DNA of 64,000 nucleotides from Orbilia blumenaviensis (taxonomy: Eukaryota; Ascomycota; Orbiliomycetes; Orbiliales; Orbiliaceae), in the NCBI GenBank assembly GCA_036872755.1, contig JAVHNS010000007.1:682001-746000 (forward strand), in the 5' to 3' direction. A program made the position numbers and the translations under genes. Under the pieces are notes generated by a model. It searched no databases. It was not told where the DNA came from and was given only the letters and a program-made list of their open reading frames with translations. Positions 36,030 to 46,550 of the stretch are shown piece by piece. Each line of letters starts with the position of its first letter. Positions within the stretch are counted from its first letter, which is position 1.

Positions 36030-38060
36030 TCACCAACTATCGAAGTTACCAAAGCCACCACTCCCTTTCACCTTTTTCCGAATCGGTTCCTGGTAGTAGC
36101 TCGCATCGTCATCCTCAACCACTCCAACTATCTCGTCTTCCTCCTCAGCCTTTACGGCCTTTGCAGCGCTGGCCTTCGCGGCGGCCAGATATTTCCCCAC
36201 TCCCAAGCCACCGGTTCCACCTTTCCCGCTCTTCCCATCTCCCGCCGTCCGTAATCTCTTCCCGGTCCATGTAGTCTTGTCGTCTTCGGTTCCACCTGCT
36301 CTTTTAACTTCCTCTGCGGTCCTTTCGTCTTCCTCCTTCTGTATTCTCTCCTTTTGAAATTCCTCAAACGGATTGACAAACACTACAATTTCTTCAATCT
36401 TAATTTCATCAATCGGCCGATCATCCGAACCTGTCCTTGTAGTTTCCATCTTATCTAGGACGTCGAGGCCGCCTACAAGCTTCCCAAAGACTGTGTGTTT
36501 ACGATCAAGATGTTCTTGTGCGCGGTATAAGATATAACTATAGCACGTGATTAGTGATAACCTAGGACCCAGTGTTAGGAAAGCGCTTACAATTGGGAAC
36601 CGTTCGTATTTTTGCCCTTGTTCGCCATTGACAGCACTCCGCGGGCGTCATGAGTATGGGGTCCCTGAACTTCATCGTCGAAGTTCTTCCCCCAGTAGCT
36701 CGTCCCGCCCCGTCCCGTACCTGTGGGATCACCGCCTTGAATCTATTCGCGGCATTAGCTTGTACTACCAACTTTTGCGACGTGTAACGTAGGACACCTA
36801 CCATAAAATTCCGAATATTTCTGTGGAAAATAGTATTGTTATAATACCCTTTCTCTGCAAGTTTTATGAAGTTGTATACCGCCTTAGGCGCCCATTCTGT
36901 GTGCAACTCCACGTTCAAATTCCCCAGATTTGTCGAAATTCTTGCGTAGCCCTTGATCTTCACCACCTTTGGCTTTAACATATATTCTTCTTCCGTCAAC
37001 AGTGCACGATCGGCAGCGGTATGCACGCTAACGCCTGTGGATGTAAAAGACGCTGCCGCCCTCCCTGTCGTGTGCTTGGCAGCATTGTATGGCATTGCTG
37101 GCTTAGCTTGCGTGGACGTCACCACTTTCCTCTTGGAACTGGAGGCAGCACTCGAGCCCACTTCTGACTGTCCTTGCGCCTGTTGTACCGCTCTAGCTTC
37201 CCTCGCCTTTGCAACTGCAGCTTTTGCAGCCAGTACTTTGGCACTGGACCCCATATTCCCTAAGTTGATATCATTGAGCGGGTTCGCCCTCTCGGCCTCC
37301 TGTTCGTCTGTCAAAGTCGACGTTCCATCTTTCAGGTATTTAAAACTCGACATATCCCTCCCCGACAGATTCTGTGGGTCTTGGATAGTAATCACATCGC
37401 TCTTTTTAAATTCCTCGTCCGTCTGCAAATCCCTCCAAAACTTTGCCTTGATGTTGAACTTATCGACAGTTTCGTGAGCGTATACATTCCCACTGGTCTT
37501 GATTACCACGATATGCGTATTATTCGTAAATATCTTGGAAGCAATGGGATCCCAATACTCGTCATCGGAGTTTTTCGACATGTGCATCTTGATTAAATCC
37601 TTAGACTCGAGCTTCGTGCCATCGACGGGGTTTGTACCGTGTTTTTTAAGCCATGGGAGGATGTTTGTAAGGTCGAATACTACGCCGGTGGGCGTGCAGA
37701 CCGGGTGCTCGTAGGGTTGTAAGGAGAGGGCGCAGTAGTTGAAGGGTAGACGGCGAAAGGTCGCGTCATCGCTTTTACCGGTTCGGGCGCCTCGAGAGGC
37801 GCCGTGGGAGTCGGTGCTGGACCATTCTGATTGTGTGATCTGTATAGGTTAAGAGTCCCTATCGTGGTGGCACGGTGAACGGATGTTCACCGGTCGTGGA
37901 GGGATTTAGTCAGGCTCGTGCGCTTTTCCCTTGTGATCGTGGTTCTGGAGGCGATGAGGCTACAACGAACTTACATAGAGTTTATCGGTTCCTAGAAGGC
38001 AATTAAGTAATTAGTATGACGATATTACTGAGCAAGGCCATGCGGTTTACCTTTTCCCAT
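36030..38060 (-). CDS. U-box cyclophilin, PPIL2/Cyp60-like peptidyl-prolyl isomerase
   Basis: Nuclear U-box plus cyclophilin protein (PPIL2, Cyp60; spliceosome-associated). Five exons (38060-38051, 37991-37975, 37839-36802, 36742-36591, 36537-36030) give 574 aa. Two tiny exons encode MGKGTDKLY, the expected start, leading into ITQSEW. The U-box reads [20 protein letters not shown] and onwards through [15 protein letters not shown]. The cyclophilin domain (about residues 320-480) shows [33 protein letters not shown] (catalytic Arg), [20 protein letters not shown] and [16 protein letters not shown]. The Trp that binds cyclosporin in classic cyclophilins is replaced ([10 protein letters not shown]), as in other PPIL2 proteins. 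The tail is Gly/Lys-rich and acidic and ends FGNFDSW. Identification is secure. Confidence 0.95.
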
Positions 38061-38841
38061 GACTGTAGCTGAGCTTTTCTAGATTTTATGGGAATTTTTA
38101 ATATTCTGGTGATGTTTCCCGGATGAGTCTGGACAGGATGTGGTGGATGGCAAAGTTTCTGGGTCGCTAAACTGAAGACTTGCGCGACGGGATACTAGAA
38201 CAGGGTTTCGGTTTAGCTCCAAGCTATCAGCCTGGGCATGCATAATTACATTTTCGTGTACTCAAAGCTGTTGTGGTACAGCATACACTCTACAATCTTG
38301 AAATTCTATATGATTACCGGGCGAGTTATATCACTTTAACAATGCCTGTGTTTTACTTGGTTCTACACGGAATTCGAATCCTTCCGGACATCCAGGCTGT
38401 CTCATTTCAAGATATTCATCGATAGCGGGTTCCTTCATCAAAGAAGCTGAATTCGCATTATAATAAGCTTATCCATGAAAAAAATAGGACTAATCCGAGT
38501 AAACACCGAACGAATCAAAAGGAGGAAAAAAAGGTATATGACACATGATAAAGGAAAAGAAAGAGTATCTAGGGAGCCAAAGAATATTTTTGGAGGTCGA
38601 GGATTCGTCGGATTTTGTCAAGGGATTCTGGCATTATCGGAGTGCTGAGAATTGACGGAGACAACGTATAGGTTCACATCATTCTAGCGAGAGGAAGTAT
38701 AGTAACTGCGGAAGAGGTAGTATGGAAAAAAAAGGTCGGGAGCGTGTTCGTCATCGTGTGTATGGATATTGGCTCATAATGAAAAATGCATCGTTCCTCC
38801 GCCCTTCCCGTATAAACAAAACAAGTCGAGATTGAAACAAT
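38061..38841. other. Intergenic spacer
   Basis: This 781-bp region lies upstream of the cyclophilin gene and downstream of RPS29, which has the same orientation. It is AT-rich, with A-rich runs near 38520-38560. No gene is supported. Confidence 0.5.
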
Positions 38842-39235
38842 TTACCGGTTCTGCAGAGTCTGTCAGTAATTTATCTCATTGGAGCCGTGGTGTATATAAT
38901 GTGTAATGAGAGCTGACCTTGGTGAAACCGATGTCCTTGGATCGTTCTCGGAAGCACTGACGGCAGATGTTCAAGCCGTACTTGCGGATGAGACCGGCTT
39001 GATGAGCGCAGACGCGGCTATATTCGTGAAGGCGAGATAATCAGCATCATAGTTCCCTTCTATAGCAATCCTCCAGTCCAGTATCCTTTTATCCCCTCTT
39101 CTTTGCATTTATTTCCATTATCCATTCCCAATTCCCTGTTTTTTCAAAGTTCGAAATAGAGTAGTCGACATACCAAGATCTGCTGCCCTTTCCGTAGGTC
39201 CTTGGGCGGGAGTACCAAACTTGATCGTGAGCCAT
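38842..39235 (-). CDS. RPS29: 40S ribosomal protein S29 (uS14)
   Basis: Zinc-binding small-subunit ribosomal protein of exactly 56 aa, the normal length. Three exons (39235-39174, 39017-38918, 38850-38842) join in phase. The protein reads [20 protein letters not shown], then [20 protein letters not shown], then [16 protein letters not shown]. The four zinc-ligand cysteines are present as CxxC and CxxC. The last coding exon is only 9 nt (Asn, Arg, stop). The gene is too fragmented to appear as a single open frame. It faces APC13 head to head. Confidence 0.97.
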
Positions 39236-39771
39236 GTTTGCGGTATGAGGTTTATTTCGAAAGTCGAAAGGTCTAAGTAGAAAAACGGTCGAAGCTTCAA
39301 ATCAGCGATCACAATTCCGAGCGAGAACGAAGTTTCGTAGCCTTATAAAAAGTAGTCGAAGGGATATAGATTCCGGACGGGGACATACAGTTGACTTTGA
39401 GGGTTTTGTCGGGATGTCGGGGGTTGAGGATGGCTTGGTTCCGTCGATTGGTGCTTGAAGATGAGGATGTCGAATTTGGGAGGACGAAAAGCCAAAATGA
39501 ATTTTCTGGTTTGTGGGTGCCAAGACTTCATCGGAGCCCTAAGCTGGCTGTTCAACACATCCTGATGAGATAAGATAAGATCTGATTTGTGCAATCACGT
39601 GTCCTCGCTTGATGTCTTGGTTTCGCGATCCCAACTCTGTTTGTTTGCCCGTCGTCCTTGTCCCTTGCAGGCCATAGCTTGAGCCCTCACTAACTGGCAT
39701 ATAACACCATCAACCACGAAGTCTTGAACATTGCCAGCACTTTTCCGCCTTGAACAGATATCCTATTCAAG
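39236..39771. promoter_or_regulatory. Divergent promoter region RPS29/APC13
   Basis: The 536 bp between the start codons of RPS29 and APC13 contain both promoters and 5' UTRs. A tandem GATAAG pair lies inside. Open frames here on both strands are shadows without family signature. Confidence 0.5.
39569..39579 (+). promoter_or_regulatory. Tandem GATA-factor-like sites
   Basis: The sequence GATAAGATAAG contains two overlapping GATAAG cores, the consensus bound by fungal GATA factors such as AreA-type regulators. It sits about 200 bp from the APC13 start and 330 bp from the RPS29 start. It is a motif match only; such sites also occur by chance. Confidence 0.3.
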
Positions 39772-40449
39772 ATGGTGAGTCCATGATGTATCAAAAGAAG
39801 TTGATATCCAAAGAACTAGCTAACGTATGACGCCTCCAGTCCCGCGATTCTAACCGCACGTATGCAACCCTTGATAGCTTCATGCTTGACATATGACTAT
39901 AGATTCGTTAAGCTCACGCCAGTATTGCTAGTTACGTCCACTTCCGCCTTCCTCGCATTGTCGAGCAGTATGAAGTAAGATTCTCATATTTTTAGATTGC
40001 TTCATAAAAATTTTTAATTCTAAGTGCTATAAATATAGGACTATTGTCGAGACAAGCTTCCTAACGATGGTATGTAACTGTACCTAGCCCATGGGTATCT
40101 GAATCATATAACCAATAGCAAACCTCTAGAGGTTTACGTTCCACCTGAGCACCAGCCAATTAACCCGGAGGATGAGGATGATGGTAAGGTTTCCTCCCGG
40201 TTTCTTGCACAAACTTCCAGCTAACTTACGTCTAGTAATTCCCGATCAACATGGTATGGAGATATTTTTTTTCCTATTCTACATGTACAAGGATCACTTA
40301 ACTAAAAGCCAATAGCTGCGTTCGGTATTGCAAGAGCTCAACAGAAGGAAAGGGAACCATTGTGGAAAGACCTCAATCTTTCAGACCTCTTGCATCGCGC
40401 ACCAACTGAGGGTGATCTTCCTCGTACCCGTTCTAAGTTCCCTCGGTGA
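39772..40449 (+). CDS. APC13: Anaphase-promoting complex subunit Apc13/Swm1
   Basis: Small structural subunit of the anaphase-promoting complex. Seven exons (39772-39774, 39840-39859, 39923-39974, 40039-40069, 40130-40183, 40236-40253, 40316-40449) join to 103 aa with every phase consistent. The first exon is only the ATG, and exon 6 is 18 nt. The protein begins MSRDSNRTIASYVHFRLPRI, continues through EQYEDYCRDKLPNDEVYVPP and EHQPINPEDEDD, and then reads REPLWKDLNLSDLL. The DKLPxxEVxVPxxxxPxPEDED and WxDL pattern is that of Apc13, where the vertebrate protein has DKLPYEDVAIP and KWTDLAL. No ATG-initiated frame longer than 60 codons marks this gene. The assignment rests on these motifs and the clean splice chain. 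Confidence 0.85.
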
Positions 40450-40733
40450 ATAAGGGAGTTTGAGTTTTTGAGCTTTGGGTAAGGGGATGCAATTTTATGA
40501 AATGATATAAATGCGAGCGCTCTGTTGCTAATGTAGCGTCTTAGGTGTTTTTACAGGCGTAGTTCTAAACTATGGCGTTGGATTGTACCTTGGCCGCGTA
40601 TTCAAACCATAGATAATAAACAACTTGAATGAATATAAAAAATTTCATCAATACAAAAAAAAAAAAAAAAATCAAAAGATAGGGAACTCCAAACCCCATA
40701 TATCAGTCCTGAGCCAACACAAATATCTATACT

Positions 40734-42622
40734 TTAAACCTCTAGGACGGGTAAAGATTGGGTCCTCGTGGAATCCACAGTCGACCTCCTCTGCTTTGGC
40801 GACCTTCTCTTCCCTCTAATCATATCCAACGCCTGTCCTAACGCTGGCATCTCAAACAGAAATCCTTTCCCCTTCTCATTCTTTTTCCCGGCGACTTTCC
40901 AACATTGGATTTCCAGTTCTTTAAACTTCGCGGTATCCACCTTGGGAACATCATCGCCTTCTAAATATAATATATGCGTGATATATTTTTTATACTCAGT
41001 CGGGGCCGTTAGCTGTTCAAACCCTGTCTCACCAGCGATGATGCCTCGGGACTCAACGCAGGCGTTTACAATCGATTTTACAAAGTCGAGTGCTGTGAAT
41101 GTGGTCCCTGGGCCTGTTTCTCGATCGAAAGAACCGTTGAGAATCAAGATTTTATGCTTGCAAGATGCAGCGATCGCTTCGCCCATGCCACGGAGTATGA
41201 GGCAGGGTATAATACTGCCCTCGAAAGTTAGAATACACCGACTCTTAAAAGCAAAAAAAGGAAGCAACAGGCGCAAGAAGTGTATGTAAGTAGATAGCCA
41301 TACCTCGTATATAAACTCCCAATACTGTAAACCAATGTCTCGGCGCCCCTGATCGCTGCCAAACTCTTCGGGTTCGCCGGAGGTCTAATCTCCTGTCCAT
41401 AAGGATTAATATACCAAATCCTCTGAATCCTGGCCGGCAACTCCGCCTCCTCTTCCTTCGTGAACACAATGTTCCCCCTCCTCAACGCCGGCAACGAACC
41501 TGGTAGATTCGCATCCTCAACTTCATCATGATCGTGGAGATATAATACGGGCGTGGAATAACCGGGATTTAATGGGGTAGTAGTACCGAATCTGGGACCG
41601 GGCGGGGAGTGAGGGATTATACTTGACGCTCTGAGTTGGGCTGTTACCTCTAGGAGGGCTTGGTTTCCTGTTAATTGCACGGGATGGTTACCGGACGCTG
41701 GTTCTTCTGAAGGATGGGAGATTTGGTTTTGACCGGCGATGACGGTATCATCTGCTAGACCGGCGGCAATGTGGTGGCTGAAATTACTATTTAGTGCGGG
41801 AATGACATGGGTGTATTCCGGGACTCCACAGATCGAACGGAATAAGAAGATGGCGGACTCAAGGGATCCGAAGAATAGGCGGCAACCGGTTATGAAGAGA
41901 TTACCAAGGGAGGCTAGTTGGAAGTTGAATGTGCTGGTTGGACGGGTGCGTTTGGTGATTTCTCCCGCGACAAGAATGAAGAAACTGCGCAAGAGCTCCT
42001 TCTTTTCGGAGGGGATACCATTCCAGTTTTCATGTGTGCCTTCGACTATGAGATTCCATTCATGGCGAGCAGCTTCTGCAGAGGGAGGCAGACGGTAGTT
42101 CAGGAGACCTTTGATGCGGAGCCGCTCTTCGTCTTCCGTATCATCTGGCACGAGACGGACGAGACGACCTAACATAAAATATAATTCAGCTCTCAATACT
42201 AATATAGACCCATGAACCAACTGTCAAAACAAGGCTTCTTACTTCGTATATCTCCAATACCCGGACCGCCGAATACCCCTACGGTAAAATATCAAAAATA
42301 GATAAGTATATCCCCCCAAACCCTGTTATCTTCTCCAAGAGTAAACACTAACTGATAAGCTCCGAGGTTGAGCCTATTCATTTAATTAGTCAAAATACCG
42401 ATCTCATATGGCCACTTTAAGCTCTTTGCATACCTCCGTTATCTGATATACCAATAATATATGAGATGGGGCTCCCCGCGCTCACACTCTTGAATACATC
42501 CACCTAGTCATCACCCAGCAGATGTTAAAAACCAAACAATAGAAAAATAGATATCAAAAACCTACCAAACTATTGGCAGCACTTCCACCAGAAATCACAA
42601 CAATACTTCCAGGAGTAGGCAT
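40734..42622 (-). CDS. CofD-like (UPF0052/YvcK-type) protein
   Basis: Fungal member of the CofD family (2-phospho-L-lactate transferase fold, related to bacterial YvcK). Six exons (42622-42566, 42503-42434, 42373-42353, 42278-42243, 42168-41304, 41214-40734) give 509 aa. Key segments are PGSIVVISGGSAANSLVDVF (nucleotide-binding start), YIIGISDNGGSTSELIRV, FGGPGIGDIRSRLVRLVPDD, WNLIVEGTHENWNGI, FQLASLGNLFITGCRLFFGS, NSNFSHHIAAGLADDTVIAG, QNQISHPS and, after the last intron, SIIPCLILRGMGEAIAAS with KILILNGSFDRET. A 21-nt exon is needed to join the N-terminal blocks. F420 is not known in these fungi, so the substrate is unknown; a role like YvcK in growth or cell-envelope metabolism is only inference. 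Confidence 0.9.
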
Positions 42623-44507
42623 TGTGAATATTTATATATATAAGCCGGTGTGATTTGAGAAAAGGCTGAACTGAGAACTCCAAAGAGCTTAAGAAAACCC
42701 ACTTTCGTGGAAGGTAGGCTGTTGGAAAATGTGCGTTGCCAATAATAGTCACAACGGCGGGGATGATTTCAATTGGCTGATATGTACTTGGCTGCGTGCT
42801 GCTTAACTGGATGTCGTATTCAGCGCAAGCTTAATCCAGCGTACACCGCTTCGACTTTATAGCAACGATGTGATGCGACGGCTTCTATTAATATCAATAT
42901 CAACCATACTCACACTATCTTTACTGCGGGGCGGAATGAGGGATACGAAATTCTGTGCATGTTGGCAAGTTCATGAATTCAGCTTACAAACAACCTTAAA
43001 AATTCATCAAACATCTAACACGCTGTTCAAAACCTTGACCGTCCCGTTCGGAAAGTGTCTTTTGAAACACCAGTAACATCACGATATCAATGTTAAAATT
43101 ACAAAACGATAGAAGAAAAAAGAACCATAATTTAACCTCTGACAAGTTTATGACTCGATTGGAAGAGTAAAATTATTATGGGCTGTGTAATCCACGCGGC
43201 AGCGCTAATATGCTAGATGTAACGTGTAGGGAAATTTCCTTATTGAGAATAAACGCATGGGGATTTGGTTACTGTGTCCAGACGATGAGGGTGATGCCTC
43301 GAGCCTATGCATGCAGCCCGGTTCAGTATGGCGGGACATGGAGCCATAGGCACCAGGCGATGAGACGGAAATGTGGGGTATTAATAATATCTAGGTCTAT
43401 AACAAAATTTCGTCATAGGCTCTAAAATGCCCATCCGGCTTTCGACGTGCATTATTAGACCATACCTACCTATAACCCCCCCTCCTAATGGTGAGGGTGG
43501 CGAAGTATTGCACGAGACAAGATGAAATTAACCCGATTGAGCCATGGATACTATAAGGTTTATTAAACCTGCAAGATTCTTCGTTCACCAACCAATGACA
43601 TGTAGATTACAACCATCTTATACATTTTCCTGTTCTTGTATTTTTTTTAAGATTTTCATCTAGAGAATATAGTATAGAGTGAAGGAAATCTTGATATTGA
43701 CATTGGTATAATTTGAGAGACGCCCCTTCGTTGACAAAGCTATGTTTCAATCATGACGTTTCTCTCCATGGAACCAAAGTTCATAAACCCAAAGGAGAAT
43801 CGTCTGGCAGGGTCGGCACTTTCGTAATTAGCGTTGATAAAGGAAAAAAGGGAAAAAAAAGGATGTCTCGGGTGTCGAGGAACAAGAAGTGTAGCACGAA
43901 GAAGAGAAGATAGGAAACTAAGGGACTTCAATCCACACGAAGAGAATATAAAAAAAGAAAAAAAAGAAAAAAAGAAAAAGCTGCATTCCAAAACCTAGCC
44001 CTTCCAAACGTCCTTTTGCTCAAATTACAACTTCAAGTAAAACCAAACCGCGCAAGGAAAAAAAAAAGATAGGGAGGGGAGCCACATCCGAACCGCAAGA
44101 AAGGTACTAGGTCAGACTTTAGAAAACAAATCGCTTCATTAGGAACATCTCAAAAGCACTTGATATGCAAGTAGTAGGAAATCGGTCCAAAGAGTAGATC
44201 GATAGGATATATTTTATGTGTGGGGATATCTTGTATTCCATTTAGAATGGTAAAGGGGAAACATTGATAGGCTAGCCCAGTACTTGAGCCGACGGCCTTT
44301 CCGCTACCCTGGATCAAGGGTCATCTTTAACGGTCTGATGGGGTTTGGCGGGACCGTAATCATCATCCTTCGAAACCCCTGATCCATATGATACGTAAAC
44401 CATTCGGTATGACTGGGTGGGGTAAGATCTGTTACAGAACGTTGAACAATCGGCTTAACAAGTCGGATTTTGTATCGGCGCCAGTTGGTTATCCGTGGAA
44501 CACCATA
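42623..44507. other. Intergenic region, no supported gene
   Basis: This 1.9-kb region lies between the CofD-like start and the 3' end of VAC8. It includes a purine-rich run at about 43948-43980 and AT-rich stretches. Open frames are short and without family signature. The VAC8 3' UTR probably occupies the right end. Confidence 0.55.
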
Positions 44508-46550
44508 CTACGGGTGCTTTGCCAGCGTATCCTTTTGGTTTTGCTCGGTACCGGATTGGGTCAAAAGGTCGGATGCCCTTCGAGCCAGCTGGACAACCTC
44601 CGCTTCGCCGTCTTCGCTCTCGTCATCGGATTCAATGTTCTTTTCGGCGATGCCTCGAATAGTCGACACGATCTCTTTGGATTGGAGGATCAGCTTCTTC
44701 AGCTGTTGGTCTTCGGATTCGAGGAGCTGAACCAAAGTCCAGATGGCAATATGTTGGAAGGTGGCGTCACCACTGGCGAGGAAACGTTTGAGATAACCGT
44801 GGATACCACCAGAAGGCTCAGTCCAATCTTGCACAAACATGTTATAGTCGCCAACTAAGACGGAATTAGTACTATTGGTTGATAGCCCAGCGGGAGATAA
44901 ATAGATTTTGACATACCTTTCGAGGAGAGATTACCCAACGCGGCGGCGCTATTGCCCTGAACCTCGATGCTCTCGGAATCCGTAAGTGGGATCAAGACAT
45001 CAAAAACGCCGAGATTTAGGAGATGTGGTTTGAGTTCGTCGCTTAGCGCGAGAACCGCAACAGCGGCAGTCATTTCTGACTGCACACTGAGGGGTACATG
45101 GAGGACCAGGTCCTTGCACTTTTGGACGGCTCCGGCTTCGAGGACCAGCTGCTTGTTTCTATCGGAGCTAGCTGCCAGGTTACGGAGAGTACTAATCGCG
45201 TGACACTGGATCTCCTCGTTCTCGGTCGTTCCCAGGAGTTCAACCAACGGCTTCAAGAACCCGGCGTCGATAATGGGGGATTCATTGAGAGGATGGATGG
45301 ATATGTTGCGAATACAAGCGACAGCCGACAGGACAAGTGGGAGGAGCGATGCTTGTAGGAGTTTTAGGAGTGGTGGAAGGCCTTTAGATCTAACGATTTC
45401 TAATTGGTATTTTTCATCAGAGGCCAAGTTCCGAAGTGCCAACGCGGCCTGGCATTGAACCTTGGCACTCGACGAGTCCATAAGGTGTACGAGAGAGTGA
45501 ACAAGTCGGGGTTCAGTTTGAGCGAGTTTCTTTCGGTTCGTCGCATCCACGGCGATGTTGCTAAGTGCTGTCGTGCAGTAATATTGTACATCCGGGTCGT
45601 GGGAGGATAGGAGGGAGACGAGAACTGGGATTGCACCAGCGCTAACGAGTTGCTGTCTGTTGTCGTCGGAGTGTGTCATGTTGAGGAGAGCACCGGTGGC
45701 ATTACGCTGGACACGCATGTCCTTAGACTTAGCCAGCCTGGTGAGAGGGCCAAGGGCACCGGATCTTGCGATCTTCGCTTTGTTGTCTTCGTGAGTCGCA
45801 AGGTTGGTGATACATCCGACAGCATTGCATTGAACCTCTACATTGGGGGACATCATCTGTCGTATCAGGGGCGGTAGACCGCCGAGTTGGACGATCGAGA
45901 CCTTATTTTGTGCTGTGAAATCATCGGGTTAGTAACAGGCCGAGGGTTTTCGGGTGTAGACCGAAAGTGCGACATACTGTTGACAGCGAGGTTGCCCAGG
46001 GCTGCACTGGCGGCCCTTTGCACTTCGACATCGGAACTCTGTAGGAGGAATAATATCGGCTCAAGGGTGTCTCTATCAACTTCCCGAACATCTGAACAAA
46101 AGGCACGTATAGTTAGCGAAGATGTTCCCGGCCGGTAGAAGGACTAAGGAAGTCTCGAGAACATACCTCGTTCTGTGATCTCGGCGAATGTTAGACTGGC
46201 ACTACGCTGGAGGTCGACGTTGTCCGAGTATACGAGAGTGCTGAGTGCCCTGAGCGGATCTCCCGTGAAGAAGTCTGTTTCGGCTCGCTGGAGATATCGT
46301 CACCAGTCAACTTTTGCCCCGAAACTTTTAGCTAGGTGGAATATTTTGTGAATCCTTACGTTTTCAAGATATTGCAAAAGATCGGAGACGGCCTCCCTTT
46401 CACTCTCAGCTAGTTGGGGGACTTCATTGTAACCGTCCGACCGGTCTATAACAGAAGATGAGCGGTTAGCGTCGACAGATGATGACGACAAAGAAGTCGG
46501 GGAAAGTCAGTCGGGGACGTACTTCCGCAGCAGGAGCTGCAGTTCCCCAT
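44508..46550 (-). CDS. VAC8: Vacuolar armadillo-repeat protein Vac8
   Basis: Armadillo-repeat protein of the vacuole membrane, needed for vacuole inheritance, fusion, nucleus-vacuole junctions and selective autophagy. Six exons (46550-46523, 46445-46360, 46287-46167, 46091-45978, 45912-44917, 44854-44508) give 563 aa. The N-terminus MGNCSSCCG offers Gly2 for myristoylation and Cys4, Cys7 and Cys8 for palmitoylation. The next block is [20 protein letters not shown], then [20 protein letters not shown] and onwards. About eleven arm repeats follow, each with the LxxLxxxxxxxVQxxAxxALxNL pattern, for example [15 protein letters not shown] and [15 protein letters not shown]. The C-terminus is mildly acidic. 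The membrane-anchor exon is only 28 nt. Length matches yeast Vac8 (about 578 aa). Confidence 0.97.

Noticed and set aside
44967..45877. Plus-strand frames opposite VAC8
   Set aside because: They are shadows of the armadillo-repeat coding strand.
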